A DNA stretch of 64,000 nucleotides from Siphonodentalium dalli (GCA_032622095.1 CP136063.1:39656106-39720105), one strand, 5' to 3'; numbered from the stretch's first letter, positions 33,361 through 44,370 are shown. Program-made: numbers and translations. Notes: generated by a model not told the origin, from the letters alone.

Positions 33361-34530
33361 TTATGGAAATTTATAAAAAATATTATATCTAGGTAGGTGA
33401 TTGTATTATATCAGATAGACTAAATTATTAAATGCTACGTGCCACCCAGAGTCATTAGACATTACTAAAACATGTTTATCGCACATATAGCAATACACTA
33501 GAGCACCCAGGAGTACCAATGGGAAATCAAAGAAAGTGAATGTTATGATTGATTCCAATTGATTCAGATTGGTCAGGATTGGTTAGGAATTTTATAACGT
33601 TCACAGTTTATCTTGTATGAATTCAGGAATCTTGTATGAGTTCAGAAAAGGCATTATTTCTATTGGACTGTTCAAGTGTAGCATGCGAGAGTGAAGCATA
33701 TAATAAAAAACAAACCTACACTTTTAGTAGAAACCTGTATTAACTCATTCATGAGATTGTGAATTATTACCAATTTCTATCTCTTGTCACATATGAGATA
33801 ATTGTGTTATCCACTCAAGTCTAGGTATGTTAAATGTTTTTTTCTTTATACATCTGTGTTTAATGTCCATCTTTGACTAGATTTGGCATTAAATTTATTT
33901 CTTTAATGTTATCCTTATTTGATGTTAATTACATAGAATACTGCATGGGCGATTCAGCTGCATTAAGAATACTTTCCCTTGTCCTAAAGAGGCACAAACC
34001 AACATCCAATGGCCCTAGTGTGTTTAGTGTTGCTGCAGTTCCTTATTGTTTATTTCTTAGTGTTACATACTAGTAAAAATCCAATTAAAGGTGTGAAGGA
34101 AAAAAAATAATTTTGTCACGGAAAAAAATGCTTTGGGCTTATTTTGACACCCACCACCCCCAGCCTACGTGCCGGAAAAAAAATCCCCCCCCCCCCCTGC
34201 GTTTATGGTAAATATGTTTAAACTATAATAACTTGTCGAAATCAGAATTTATTTTTATTTTAGTGCCTTAGGCTACTCAAGTTTCTTAATATTCGAGGTC
34301 TTCTATGTACCCTTCAAGCCTTAGACATCCTCTACTGCAATGCCTGGTGGTGTTGATAACATAGCAGTATGATGTGCGATATTTCCATTGAATCGCATGG
34401 TTTGTTAGCCAAGCTCTGTGAATGGAACACATCTTGGGGGTTCCACTAGGGGAGACTAGTGATCCTACACTATGGCAGGAATAGGCTGAATTGACAGTAT
34501 GTCCCACACACATATTAATACATATTACAT
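33361..34530. other. No gene; poly-C near 34185
   Basis: AT-rich sequence with a 12-base poly-C run at about 34185-34197 just outside the large palindrome. The open frames are not supported. Confidence 0.5.
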
Positions 34531-34699
34531 TTAGTCCAGGAGATATTGGTAGACCTCTGCACCCCCCCAGGACTTAACTTCACCCCACTAATTTTCTTCC
34601 TTAAGGTCTCCTCTAATTTTTGTTTGTCTTGTTTTCCGCTCGATTCGTTATGCTAATATACAACACTTACAAATTAGCCAAAAATCCGACATCAGAATC

Positions 34700-35600
34700 C
34701 AAGATGGCCGCCGAAATGTGAAAATATGCTATTTTTCTGACATGTTACCACCTTTCGTTTGTCTCTGTGGGAAAATGTTAGAATTTTTGCGTCATATTAT
34801 ACATTTATCATATAGAGGAGTCATTGGCGAATACATGGGGACCACAATATGCATTCATTGCGGGATATATTTGTCCGATATCACGTTTTCCCAAATGCCG
34901 GTATCATAGGTCAAAGCCGAATCTCCGTTAATAACGCGATGTTATGTTTCGAATCAATGAATGTTATTGCTATTATAACAACACCCATGCATATATATTT
35001 GCAGGAGATACTCGAGCTAGGATTCCTCTTATACCTGAGTTGAGGAATATTTACCCAAATCCAAGATGGCGGCCAAAATGGCCACCAGAAATAAAAAATC
35101 GCCGAAAATCGCTGATTTTAACATCAGTGAGCATTATTGGCATGACAACTCCACACCTGCTTACTATTGTAAGTTGGGAACACTTAAGCGAAGAACTTTC
35201 CTTGTACCATATCCAAATAAAAGTCCCCCAAATCCAAAATGGCGCCCACAATGGCGGACAGATTTTGAAAAAAATCACCGAAATTCCCTCATATTCACAT
35301 CATTGGGCATTATTGTCGAGACAACTCCATCCATGCGTACAGTTGAGTTGGAAATACTGAGGTGAAGTAATTACCTTACATCTCATGCAAGAAATGGTTT
35401 TCCAAATCGAAGATGGCGGCCAAAATGGCGACCGAAATTTGAAAACAAGTCTACATTACTTTACTTTCTTAGGATGGGCGTTATTGTTTCGCGATTTCTA
35501 CCCACCATTACATGTTGATATGTATGAATTATTCATTAGGGTTTGGCAAGTGATACTCACAGTCAATATGGCGGCCAACTGGCGGGCAGAAATTGAAAAG
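34700..35600. repeat. Subterminal repeats with YY1-like AAGATGGCGGC, left arm
   Basis: A unit of about 155-175 bp recurs with starts near 35061, 35234, 35408 and 35563, plus a partial unit at 34699. Each begins '(a)tcca(a/t)(g/a)atggcggcc' followed by 'aaaatggc(g/c)', an 'agaaat..gaaaa' stretch, and often 'cattattgtc..gacaactcca'. AAGATGGCGGC is the classic YY1/Pho binding consensus. The same units are mirrored in the right arm. Binding is inference from the motif. Confidence 0.7.
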
Positions 35601-36263
35601 AAGCCGATATTATCACATACTAATTTCAACTTTTTGTCATAATATTGATTTGTATAAACGAAACGGTACATAATATAAGCCATATATTAGTTCCAATGTA
35701 AGTCGTAGCCTTTTGGAAGGATGAAAACCCACAATCGCAATGTGCATTTCAAAATCCATTCTCCACTAAGGGCTCATACTGGCCGTAACCGTATATAGGT
35801 GCGCCGAATAGTCATATTATGACTTCCAAGAATCAAAACAACAGTACCTGAGCTTATTCTGAATTGCCACATTCAGCATTATCTAGACTCGTTTCCGTCT
35901 CTTCGTCAGATTAATCTATCTCACTCACAACAACAGTTCACTACTCTTCTTTGTAGGAGTGTGCCACTAATCGGAATGTTTCAAACAATACATATGCCGG
36001 TGTCCAGCTCACGTGTTGGTTTGAAAGCTTGGAATTCTTAGCGAGCTTCATTCGTGGTATAGCTTATGGTATAATTCAGTTGCTACATATGGGGTATATG
36101 CGTCATCTTTTGCGATACACTATACAGGTATTCGGTCGATGCGTATACTAGCTTTCAGAAGGACCTATCTATCTGCGTATTGTCAGCTTTGGTGACCTAA
36201 TGGGGTTAACAACGTGTACACCTGGTGATCTTCCCAAAGAGCCACTTCTCAATATATGGTTCA

Positions 36264-36545
36264 TCAATTCACATACTCATCTAATGCACTGACGTACCCG
36301 GACAACTTCTGTATATGGCTTCGAATGTTGAAAGCCCGACATTTGACGGATGCATTTCTGCTAAGGCGTAGAAGACCATAATGCATAATATACCCAAACT
36401 CCTTGAACATGATCATAAGAACAAGCATGTTGGCGTCCAGCAATCGTCTCACCGAACAGCTCCAAGCAGATGATAACAATACACACGGTGCTAGTTTGTG
36501 GGTATGTGTCATGATAGTGGAAATGAAATTGGACCATGACTGCAC
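36264..36545 (-). pseudogene. Coding remnant in left inner arm, partner of 37264-37527
   Basis: It contains 'WSNFISTIMTHTHKLAPCVL', which matches 'VAHFIPTIMAHVHKLAPRAL' in the opposite arm, followed by a similar Arg-rich stretch. The two copies read outward from the palindrome centre. I do not recognise the protein. Similarity at peptide level between diverged arms hints that this once coded, but no long intact frame is left. Confidence 0.4.
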
Positions 36546-37263
36546 CGCCCCTTATTTTGTTATGTTTTAGATTCAGACAGGATCTCATGTGTGGCTTTGC
36601 TTTCCTTGTATGCTAAGATTGTATGTCCCCATCCGTTTGGAAGCCGTTCTTAAACAACTGGACCAGGAGTATGCCATTGGCTACTGCTGTATAAGCCCCA
36701 CCAAGACTGGGGTGTAGTCTAAAGGCGATACCTTTGATAGTTGGTTGATATGTCATACTCACGCTGGGTGGTATGGTTCAAGAAAGTACAAATGCCATCA
36801 ACAAAAGGGTGAAATGTTCAACGCGAAGAACATACAGAGGAATGTTACGTTGATGAGCTCTTGCATTCAGTTCAACAAACGTTGGTACACCAAGTGATTT
36901 CTTGGTAACATCACCAATGCGACCATTTTCCTGCATGAGACATTAACTACTATATTCTAAAGTTATATATATAAAGCTGTATGATCATAAAGGTCGCGTT
37001 CCCCAACGGCCACAGCCATTGCCATCGAGACTGTAAATTGTTCTTTAAATACATAGTGAAATAAATGCACCACAGTTCCTGACATTTTCTTGAATAATAC
37101 CGCCCACATACTGACACTAACCCCGAGAGAGGATAACAAAACACGCATTCATTCATGCTATAAAGACATTAACCTTTAGTCCATCCGACTGTTTTGAGGG
37201 AGGCTAGCATATTATTATCCAGACAAAAGTGTACGTAGTTGAATCAGAAAGGCTTCGAAACGG

Positions 37264-37527
37264 ATGTGGAAATACAATCTTACCACACCAAATAAAACCG
37301 ACACGCACGACATTCGATATATTAAACATGCACCAGGTGTAGGGGTGGTGTATACAGTGGCCCATTTCATTCCCACTATCATGGCGCATGTCCACAAACT
37401 AGCACCGCGAGCATTGTTCTTCTCTGCTGGGAGATATTCGACGAGACAACTGCGGGACGTCACACAGTTTGCTTCGGATAATGGTCAAGAAGTGTGGGTA
37501 GTCTGTACACTAGGGTCTTCTCCTTAG
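37264..37527 (+). pseudogene. Coding remnant in right inner arm
   Basis: The frame holds 'HFIPTIMAHVHKLAPRALFF', then 'RQLRDVTQFASDNGQEVWVV', and stops at 37527. Further open sequence at 37764-37958 ('MIRGTLLPGSGECFVGLSDL', then acidic 'DFSDKEMEAGPDNYG') also aligns at DNA level with the left arm. Function unknown. It may be the protein-coding part of the foldback element, such as a transposase of an unfamiliar type. Confidence 0.4.
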
Positions 37528-38099
37528 CAGATAGACATCTGTCCAAGGGAATGAGACAGCTAGCAACATTCGAAACACTGTCGAAGTTGTCCACATATGC
37601 CAATGCGTTAGCTGAGTTTGTGAGTTGACGAACCATCTATTGAGAAGTGACTAGCTAACTGGTTCGCCAGGTGTACATGTCGTTATCCCATGGGGTATGA
37701 GACACATATATAGAGATGACCTTCTGTAAGCTAGACACCGGAAAATGAATTGTTTGAAACATTATGATTAGAGGGACCCTACTCCCAGGAAGTGGTGAAT
37801 GCTTTGTCGGTTTGAGCGACCTAGATTTTTCAGACAAAGAAATGGAAGCTGGTCCAGATAATTATGGACGTGACGTGGCATATCAGAATCTGTTATCGTG
37901 TAATTGTTCTGATATAACTATTCGGCGCACCTACGCTTACGGCCATTATCGGCGCTAAGTGGAGACTGGATTTCGAAATGCCACATCGCGATATTAATTG
38001 TGGTGTTTCATCTTTCCAGAAGGATACGAGCTATGTTATTCGTTTTGATACCTTTAAGTTGAACTAGTAGATGGTTTATGTACAGTTTCGTCCATACAT

Positions 38100-39260
38100 A
38101 CCGATATTATGACAAAAAGTTGAAATTAATATGTGAAAATATCGATTTCTTTTCAATTTCTAGCCGCCAATATAGCAGCGATCTTGGCTGTGAGTATCAA
38201 TTGCCAAACCCTAATGAATACTTCATGTCACTATTCCATATCAACATGTAATGGTGGATAGAAATCGCGAAACAATAACGCCCATCGTAAGAAAGTAAAG
38301 TAATGTAGACTTGTTTTCAAATTTCGGTCGCCATTTTGGCCGCCATCTTCGATTTGGAAAACAATTTCTTGCATGAGATGTAATGTAATTACTTCACCTC
38401 AGTATTTACAACTCAATTGTAAGCATGGGTGGAGTTGTCTCGACAATAATGCCCAATGATGTGAATATGAGGGAATTTCGGTGATTTTTCAAAATCTGTC
38501 CGCCATTGTGGGCGACATTTTGGATTTGGGGGACTTTTATTTGGATATGGTACAAGGAAAGTTCTTCGCTTAAGTGTTCCCAACTTACAATAGTAAGCAG
38601 GTGTGGAGTTGTCATGACAATAATGCTCACTGATGTTAAAATCAGCGATTTTCGGCGATTTTTTATTTCAGGTGGCCATTTTGGCCGCCATCTTGGATTT
38701 GGGTAAATATTCCTCAACTCAGGTATAAGAGGAATCCTAGCTCGAGTATCTCCTGCAAATATATATGCATGGGTGTTGTTATAATAGCAATAACATTCAT
38801 TGATTCGAAACATAACATCGCGTTATTAACGGAGATTCGGCTTTGGCCTATGATACCGGCATTTGGGAAAACGTGATATCGGATAAATATATCCCGCAAT
38901 GAATGCATATTATGGTCCCCATGTGTTCGCCAATGACTCCTCTATATGACAAATGTATAACATGACGCAAAAATTCTAACATTTTCCCACAGAGACAAAC
39001 GAAAGGTGGTAACATGTCAGAAAAATAGCATATTTTCACATTTCGGCGGCCATCTTGGCCGCCATATTGGATTCTGGTGTCGGATTTTTGGCTAATTTGT
39101 AAGGATTATATATTAGCATAACGAATCGAGCAGAAAACAAGACCGCATTTGCTATCATCTTTACTATAATGGCGATCAAAGAGACCTGGTGCATTTAAAA
39201 AAAATGGCCGCCATGATGGACGCCATCTTGTCTGGAGTCTCTGCGGCCACTTTTTTTTCT
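38100..39260. repeat. Subterminal repeats with YY1-like motif, right arm
   Basis: The mirror image of the left-arm units: 'ggccgccat(c/a)ttgga' recurs near 38165, 38338, 38500, 38685 and 39045-39070. An extra unit at about 39205-39235 is absent from the left arm. Confidence 0.7.
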
Positions 39261-39314
39261 TGTTAACAAGTGAAAAAAATTAGAGGAGACCTTAAGGAAG
39301 AAAATTAGTGGGGT

Positions 39315-39350
39315 GAAGTTAAGTCCTGGGGGGGGGGGGGGGGTGCAGAG
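39315..39350. repeat. Poly-G run inside the palindrome end
   Basis: A run of about 17 G at 39330-39346 is matched in the other arm by only 7 C (about 34562). Slippage after the arms were formed would explain the difference. Confidence 0.85.
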
Positions 39351-39374
39351 GTCTACCAATATCTCCTGGACTAA

Positions 39375-40089
39375 TTGTCTTGGAATATTTCAAGAGTTAT
39401 ATAATCAAGTAACAACGATTTGGCGCATAAATCGTTTCAGTATAATTGGTCCAAATTGGCATTTATTCTGGACTAGCTGGGGTAAACAGCACCTAGTGCA
39501 TGACTCTCCAGATAAAGTTGCATCTTTCTTTTAATTTGATAATAAAACGCTCTTTATTGTCCAGTATACATTGCCATATTTGTCTTAGATCTGGACTTTG
39601 TTGGATTTGGCTTCGATAAAAATAGATTTTAAAAACCTATAAATTTCACATTTTGTATTTCTAAAAAATCCATTATATTATTATGAATTGAAAGTTCCCT
39701 GTGTGGCAATTAACACAATTACCGAGTTTTCGCCTCCATAAATCCGCATTTGATGTTCGAATTAAAAATTCTGATGAAAACAATGTTCCGACCACTTTTG
39801 ATGTCACACCGGTAAAAATAACGGCTTATTCTCACTTATCCGGCAGGGATGTGTGAATGCATCTGAGCCGGCAGGTTATAGTCTGTTTTTACAATGCGTG
39901 ACTAGTGATCGCATCGCGGCAAGCAGTGTTTGTTTAAGCAAAGTGTAGCACAAACTTACCGGCAATGACTGTATATCACGATATGAACTCTTGTCACTGA
40001 AAACAACTCAAGTGAGTGATTTCCAGAGATCATCATGTTCTCACGCTAACATATAAATACAGAGGTTCACAAAGACAGATCATATCAAA
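39375..40089. other. No feature seen
   Basis: Non-coding, AT-rich; possibly the 5' flank of the FLYWCH/MULE gene. No clear promoter motif. Confidence 0.45.
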
Positions 40090-40388
40090 ATGGCAAACGC
40101 TCAAGTACACATCTATTTCATTCCTAATGCTCGCGGTGGTAAATATCTCATCTTTAACAATTATAAGTTCTGTGTTAAGTCTCGAAGAAACGACAGTGTA
40201 CATTGGCAATGCTGTTCGAAGACATGCAGTGCTACTGTAAATACCAAGAACGACATCATACAAAAGCCAGCATAACCACGAATCAGACCAGGCCCAAGTT
40301 GCTGCTGAAACCATCATCGCTGAGCTCAAAAACTTAGTTCGACAGACATCCAGACCAGTCACTGCCATCTACCAGGAAGAAATATCTA
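40090..40388 (+). pseudogene. FLYWCH zinc-finger exon of a MULE-type transposase gene (frameshifted)
   Basis: From the ATG at 40090 the first 55 codons form a FLYWCH-type zinc finger ('GGKYLIFNNYKFCVKS', 'VHWQCCSKTCSATV'). This DNA-binding module often sits at the N-terminus of Mutator-like transposases and proteins derived from them. After about 40255 the frame shifts by one base. The matching 'HNHES' (the last zinc ligands) and an Ala/Glu-rich helix ('AQVAAETIIAELKNLV') continue in the new frame to a donor (ATCTA|gtatgt) at 40388. The frameshift makes this copy non-functional unless it is a sequencing error. Confidence 0.7.
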
Positions 40389-40619
40389 GTATGTATATCT
40401 TTGGAAATAATAACAATATAGTCTAGTGTTAACAATACACTATAGTCTAGTCTAATTTTATTCTTATCTATCATATTATAATTGATAACGCTCTTTATTA
40501 TATTTCAACAATCATAAAACAAGGAATACATTAAAAACCAAAACAATTCTTATATATCATAATTGATAGCGCTTTTTATTATATACCGATATATTATATG
40601 ATTATTTCCCTTTTTGCAG
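40389..40619 (+). other. Intron between the FLYWCH and MULE exons
   Basis: 231 bp, gtatgt...ctttttgcag, AT-rich with a polypyrimidine tract. Joining the two sides restores an uninterrupted frame across the junction (phase 1), which supports a real intron. Confidence 0.7.
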
Positions 40620-40930
40620 ATTTGCGGACAGACGAGACACATTCTGACATCATCGCAAAGGTTCCGACGTTCTATTCAGTGAAAGCGTCACTCTACAGAT
40701 CCCGGGCGAAACTCCACCCAAAACTCCCACGAGAACGAAATGCCATCAGAACAGTATTTCCTGGTGTGATAATGCGAGGATGTTATTTCCACTACAGCCA
40801 GGCAATATATAAGTATGCAACAACAACGGCCAAACTTCCGTACGAAGGTGAAACGAAGAAGCTGATTCGAAGGGCAACTGCTTTACCATTCCTGGCTTTT
40901 GATGTGTTTTTGATTGCATTGTATGTGATG
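40620..40930 (+). pseudogene. MULE transposase exon, internally deleted
   Basis: It opens with 'DETHSDIIAKVPTF' and 'SLYRSRAKLHPKLP', the region that follows FLYWCH in this family. It then jumps directly to 'NAIRTVFPGVIMRGCYFHYSQAI', the C-terminal part of the MULE DDE domain with its C-x-F-H motif. About 180 residues containing the catalytic core are missing at about 40737. It ends in Ile/Tyr-rich sequence made by an AT repeat. Confidence 0.7.
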
Positions 40931-40934
40931 ATTA

Positions 40935-41050
40935 TTATGTTGTATAAATGTATTATATTATATAAATGTATTATATTATATAAATGTATTATATTATATA
41001 AATGTATTATATTATATAAATGTATTAAATATATAAATAATATAATATAA
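40935..41050. repeat. 18-bp AT tandem repeat
   Basis: The unit 'tataaatgtattatatta' (18 bp) repeats five to six times. It encodes 'YKCIIL' repeatedly in the plus frame, an artefact. Confidence 0.9.
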
Positions 41051-41325
41051 TAAATCGTTAAGTGCAACTGTTGTTCAAATGGTCCCCAAATGGAATACCG
41101 GTAAATCAGCCCAAATGTTGCTTAAATAAAAAAACTGTAAAACAGTTAAAAACCTAAGTAACTGCAGATACAGACTATAAGCGGCAACTCTTTCATGTTG
41201 AGGATTATCACACCTACCTCCGATACAATACCTGCCGGACAAGTGAGAACATCTCAAAATAACCACTGGGTTACTGAACCGACTTGCCCAGACACTGCAT
41301 TCCATTTATAAGCAGATCGGCAAGT

Positions 41326-41490
41326 GCAAACAAGAAAACCATAATCAGAAATGGTAACGCCCTCAAGATTATATATTATTACGCATAAATATAAATTATA
41401 AAAAAATATATAAAATATATTGGTTACATGAATGCACCGCCTCAGAATTCCGTTAAAACAACTACTTCTTCAAATTATTACCAAAAAATA
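41326..41490. repeat. Diverged direct repeat, copy 1 (pair with 42525-42668)
   Basis: 'gcaaacaagaaaaccata' and 'tcagaaatggtaacgcc' are followed by an AT-rich stretch and 'cttcaaattatta', shared with the second copy about 1.2 kb downstream. Confidence 0.65.
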
Positions 41491-41827
41491 CGGCTTATTA
41501 CTGGAGGTTTCTAATTCATCACACCAGAAGTATCTAAATGCGGATCAAAAATAGGAGTCATTGTGTTCCCGCCATAAAATGTCATAGAGATGAATGTCAT
41601 TTGACGTCAACGAGATGCGTAGGGAACACACGTTCCATGCGGATTTGTAAATATCGGACAGCAATAACACTGTACTTCAGGGAACAAGCATGTAATAAGT
41701 TCAACAAACAACCTATTATTATCTGACAATACAGCCATTGTTGATATCTAAACATTGAAAGCAATTAATGCGGTCATAATAGTTACATACTGCAACTATC
41801 AATCCAGCGAATTTGATATGATTGCCA

Positions 41828-42012
41828 GAACAAACCACTATTATCATGATCGTGTCTTTATTTGTTCAAAATACGTATCAATTGACATATACGCACCCGT
41901 TCCCTCATTATAAAACCAACATATTTCGACCATTTTAGGGGATCTCCGCGAATTCGGGGGACTCCACAAATAGATCTCCGCAAACGGGGACCTACCGCGA
42001 ATTGTCACAACA
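41828..42012. repeat. Direct repeat of ~185 bp, copy 1
   Basis: Begins gaacaaaccactattat and ends gcgaattgtcacaac. It matches 42172-42355 at about 90%, with offset 344 bp. Both contain 'gatctccgcgaattcgggg'. Confidence 0.85.
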
Positions 42013-42171
42013 GGCTATCTATCAGTTGGTTGAATACTATTTCCCTTTTTACTAAAGTAAATTAACAAGTAAATATCGAATGACGATACATATATTTGTT
42101 ATTGCAAATAATGTTATTGGGACGAAAAGTCGCAAGACTTGTTCCGTATTATGATCATGAGATGATTGATG

Positions 42172-42355
42172 GAACAAACCACTATTATGATGACCGTGTC
42201 GTTATTTGTTTAAAATACGTATCAATTGACATATACGCACCCGTTCCCTCATTAAAATCCACATATTTCTACCATTTTAGGCGATCTCCGCGAATTCGGG
42301 GCACTCTCCGCAAATAGATCTCCGCAAACAGGGACCTACTGCGAATTGTCACAAC
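42172..42355. repeat. Direct repeat of ~185 bp, copy 2
   Basis: Second copy of the block at 41828-42012. Small indels separate the two. Confidence 0.85.
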
Positions 42356-42524
42356 CGGAATAAGGAAAAAACAATTATCTATTTATAAAAGCTCCACAGA
42401 CACACGGCGCATTCGGCGACACACGGCGATATACAATTTGCGCCCACCAGTGCACATCCGATGGGCGTGAATGAGCTGTGACCGAATTACATGACCTGTG
42501 ACTCTTACTACCGGTCGCACAAAC

Positions 42525-42668
42525 GCAAACAAGAAAACCATAGTCAGAAATGGTAACGCCACCAATATTATGGTATTACATATAAATAGAAATTATAAAA
42601 AATACATTTAATATTTTGATAACAATTGCGTTTAAACAAGTAATCCTTCAAATTATTACTAACAAAGT
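42525..42668. repeat. Diverged direct repeat, copy 2
   Basis: Second copy of 41326-41490. The two repeat pairs are interleaved, which suggests one larger duplicated unit with deletions. Confidence 0.6.
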
Positions 42669-42974
42669 AAACGACTGTGGGGTCACTCAATTAGGCCAAA
42701 AAAAAAAAAGTGTTTTGGTTCTCGTGCAATTTTTTTCTTCAAATCAATGAGGGAGGGAGGGTTTTATTTTTATTTTTTCTGCGCATAGTAAGCATGGACA
42801 AAGATACCTTCCTCTGTCTAGTAATAACCAGAAAGGTAGAGGGAACTGATATGCATATAAACTCATTTAGTCTTATATAAAAATGACATTGTACTACCAG
42901 TGTATGACTGGGATTACCTAACAATATATAATTCTGTTCCCCAATAAACATCCATATATTGAATATACATGTTT

Positions 42975-43076
42975 TGGAGCAGAATTAGGCAGTCCATATT
43001 GGACGCCATCATGGAATTTATTTTGTTTTGTTTTAATTTTCACACATAATTATTAGTTATATGGATGGAGTTCTCA
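42975..43076. repeat. Solo unit resembling the palindrome's subterminal repeat
   Basis: 'cagtccatattggacgccatcatggaattt' and 'attattagttatatggatggagtt' match the order of motifs in the 4.84-kb palindrome units. It lies directly against the TTAA MITE at 43077. Confidence 0.45.
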
Positions 43077-43577
43077 TTAAAGGCACGGTTGGCCTTAATT
43101 GTCGAAAATATTCATATTTGTTCCAAACACCGTAAACAGAAAAACATTAAAACGCATACAGTTTCGTTCATATATACCATGACCATCGCGTAAACAGCAT
43201 GCTATCATAAAGACTTACTATATTTTACATAAGCAAGAGCCTGATTGTGTTACAGAAGACAGCACAGTGTCACTGGCTAATCACACACAAATGATAAAAA
43301 CCCTCTTTATTAGTTCCATATCAGGAATTCAGCAACAAATAAAGCTCTTTATGTTTACCTTCATAATATAAACAAACACCAGAAAGTAACTTTTTATGCT
43401 TATGTTTACATAACAATGGTCAAACAAATGACAATAACATACTGTTTATGCGATATTTCTTATTTGTATACGGACAAAGTCTGTCTACATTTTGATGTTC
43501 TTTCTGTTTGTGGCGGGTTTTAATGGGTGAAAATATTTTCACAGGATACCCACCGCAAAGGCCAACCGTACCTTTAA
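43077..43577. mobile_element. TTAA-flanked MITE, copy 1
   Basis: A 493-bp element (43081-43573) sits between TTAA sites. Its termini are inverted repeats AGGCACGGTTGGCC... and ...GGCCAACCGTACCT. It is non-coding and contains 'ctctttat' repeats. TTAA targets point to piggyBac or Kolobok. A second copy at 47594-48091 confirms the ends. Confidence 0.9.
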
Positions 43578-43598
43578 ACCTCACATCCTTGTATTGGT

Positions 43599-43809
43599 TA
43601 CAGTAATACCCAAAGTAATTGACCACTTAACCACATCAGAATTATTGGTAATTTTTCAGCATTTACAATCCTCAAATTACCCATTATTCTGCTGTGGTTA
43701 GGTGGTCAACCATAATTATGGGTAATTTTTCAGGATTTAGAATCTGACATGAAAAAATACACACAATTTTGCTGTGGTTAAGTGATCAATTACTTTGGAC
43801 ATTACTGTA
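43599..43809. mobile_element. mariner/Tc1-type MITE with TA target, copy 1
   Basis: Element 43601-43807 begins CAGTAATACCCAAAGTAATTG and ends in the reverse complement (...CAATTACTTTGGACATTACTG), flanked by TA on each side. Arms of about 65 bp carry 'gaccacttaaccac' and 'gggtaatttttcag' motifs. Non-coding. Confidence 0.85.
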
Positions 43810-44089
43810 TGTAGATGGAGTTAAACCTCACATCAGTGTGTTGGGGATTTGGACCTTGACTTGGGACCTTTGGTTTTTAACGCAACAAGAGGTTGGGTTG
43901 GTTATATGTGGATAATTGGATATGGAATTCATACCGATGAAACGATACAAATTAGTGGAGCGATAAAGACACTTAGTCAGGCTGCGTGGGGGGAAATAGG
44001 GGTTGATACGATAGACCGAAATAAATTTGTCTAGTGATAATGACCAATGTTGACGTATAAAGTAACGCGACTGTACTGTCACACAATTA

Positions 44090-44370
44090 TCAGGTAGAAC
44101 CGGTCAAATATGACAGGGTACAGCACGTAATTATTTCCTAGATCGAAGAAATGATTTTTGTTTTTCGATGATAAAATTTAACATGGGATTTGCTATTAAA
44201 ATCGATTTATGTCTATAAAACTGTCATTTTTCAAAATTTTGAGCTGAAACTTGGTGTGTATGTGTGTAATACTACTATATTCTTAAAATGACAGAGTTCA
44301 GCGCGTAATTATGTTTTAGATGGAAGAAATTGAATTTGTTTTCGATAAAAAATTTACAGCGTGTACGGCC
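44090..44370. repeat. Diverged tandem repeat (~190 bp x 2)
   Basis: 'atgacag(g/a)gt(a/t)cag(c)(a/g)cgtaattat(t/g)' followed by 'tag(a)t(c/g)gaagaaat' appears at about 44110 and 44288, with similar downstream sequence. Confidence 0.55.

Larger units (their letters stand above)
34531..39374. mobile_element. 4.84-kb spacerless palindrome (foldback element)
   Basis: The whole segment is an inverted repeat. It starts TTAGTCCAGGAGATATTGG at 34531 and ends with the reverse complement CCAATATCTCCTGGACTAA at 39374. The mirror point is near 36953 and there is effectively no loop: 'aatggtcgca'-like sequence on the left and 'aaggtcgcgt' on the right abut. The outer parts (about 34531-35640 and 38100-39374) look about 95% identical. 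The inner parts (35640-38100) look only about 70% alike. The right arm contains about 150 bp near 39170-39260 that the left arm lacks, and the G/C run inside each end differs in length. I find no convincing target-site duplication. It may be a foldback transposon or two head-to-head copies of one element. Confidence 0.85.

Noticed and set aside
34531-39374. A Polinton with long terminal inverted repeats
   Set aside because: The inverted repeat spans the whole element to its centre, and no integrase, polymerase or capsid is present.
40792-41067. Minus-strand Ile/Tyr repeat frame
   Set aside because: Antisense of the 18-bp AT repeat.
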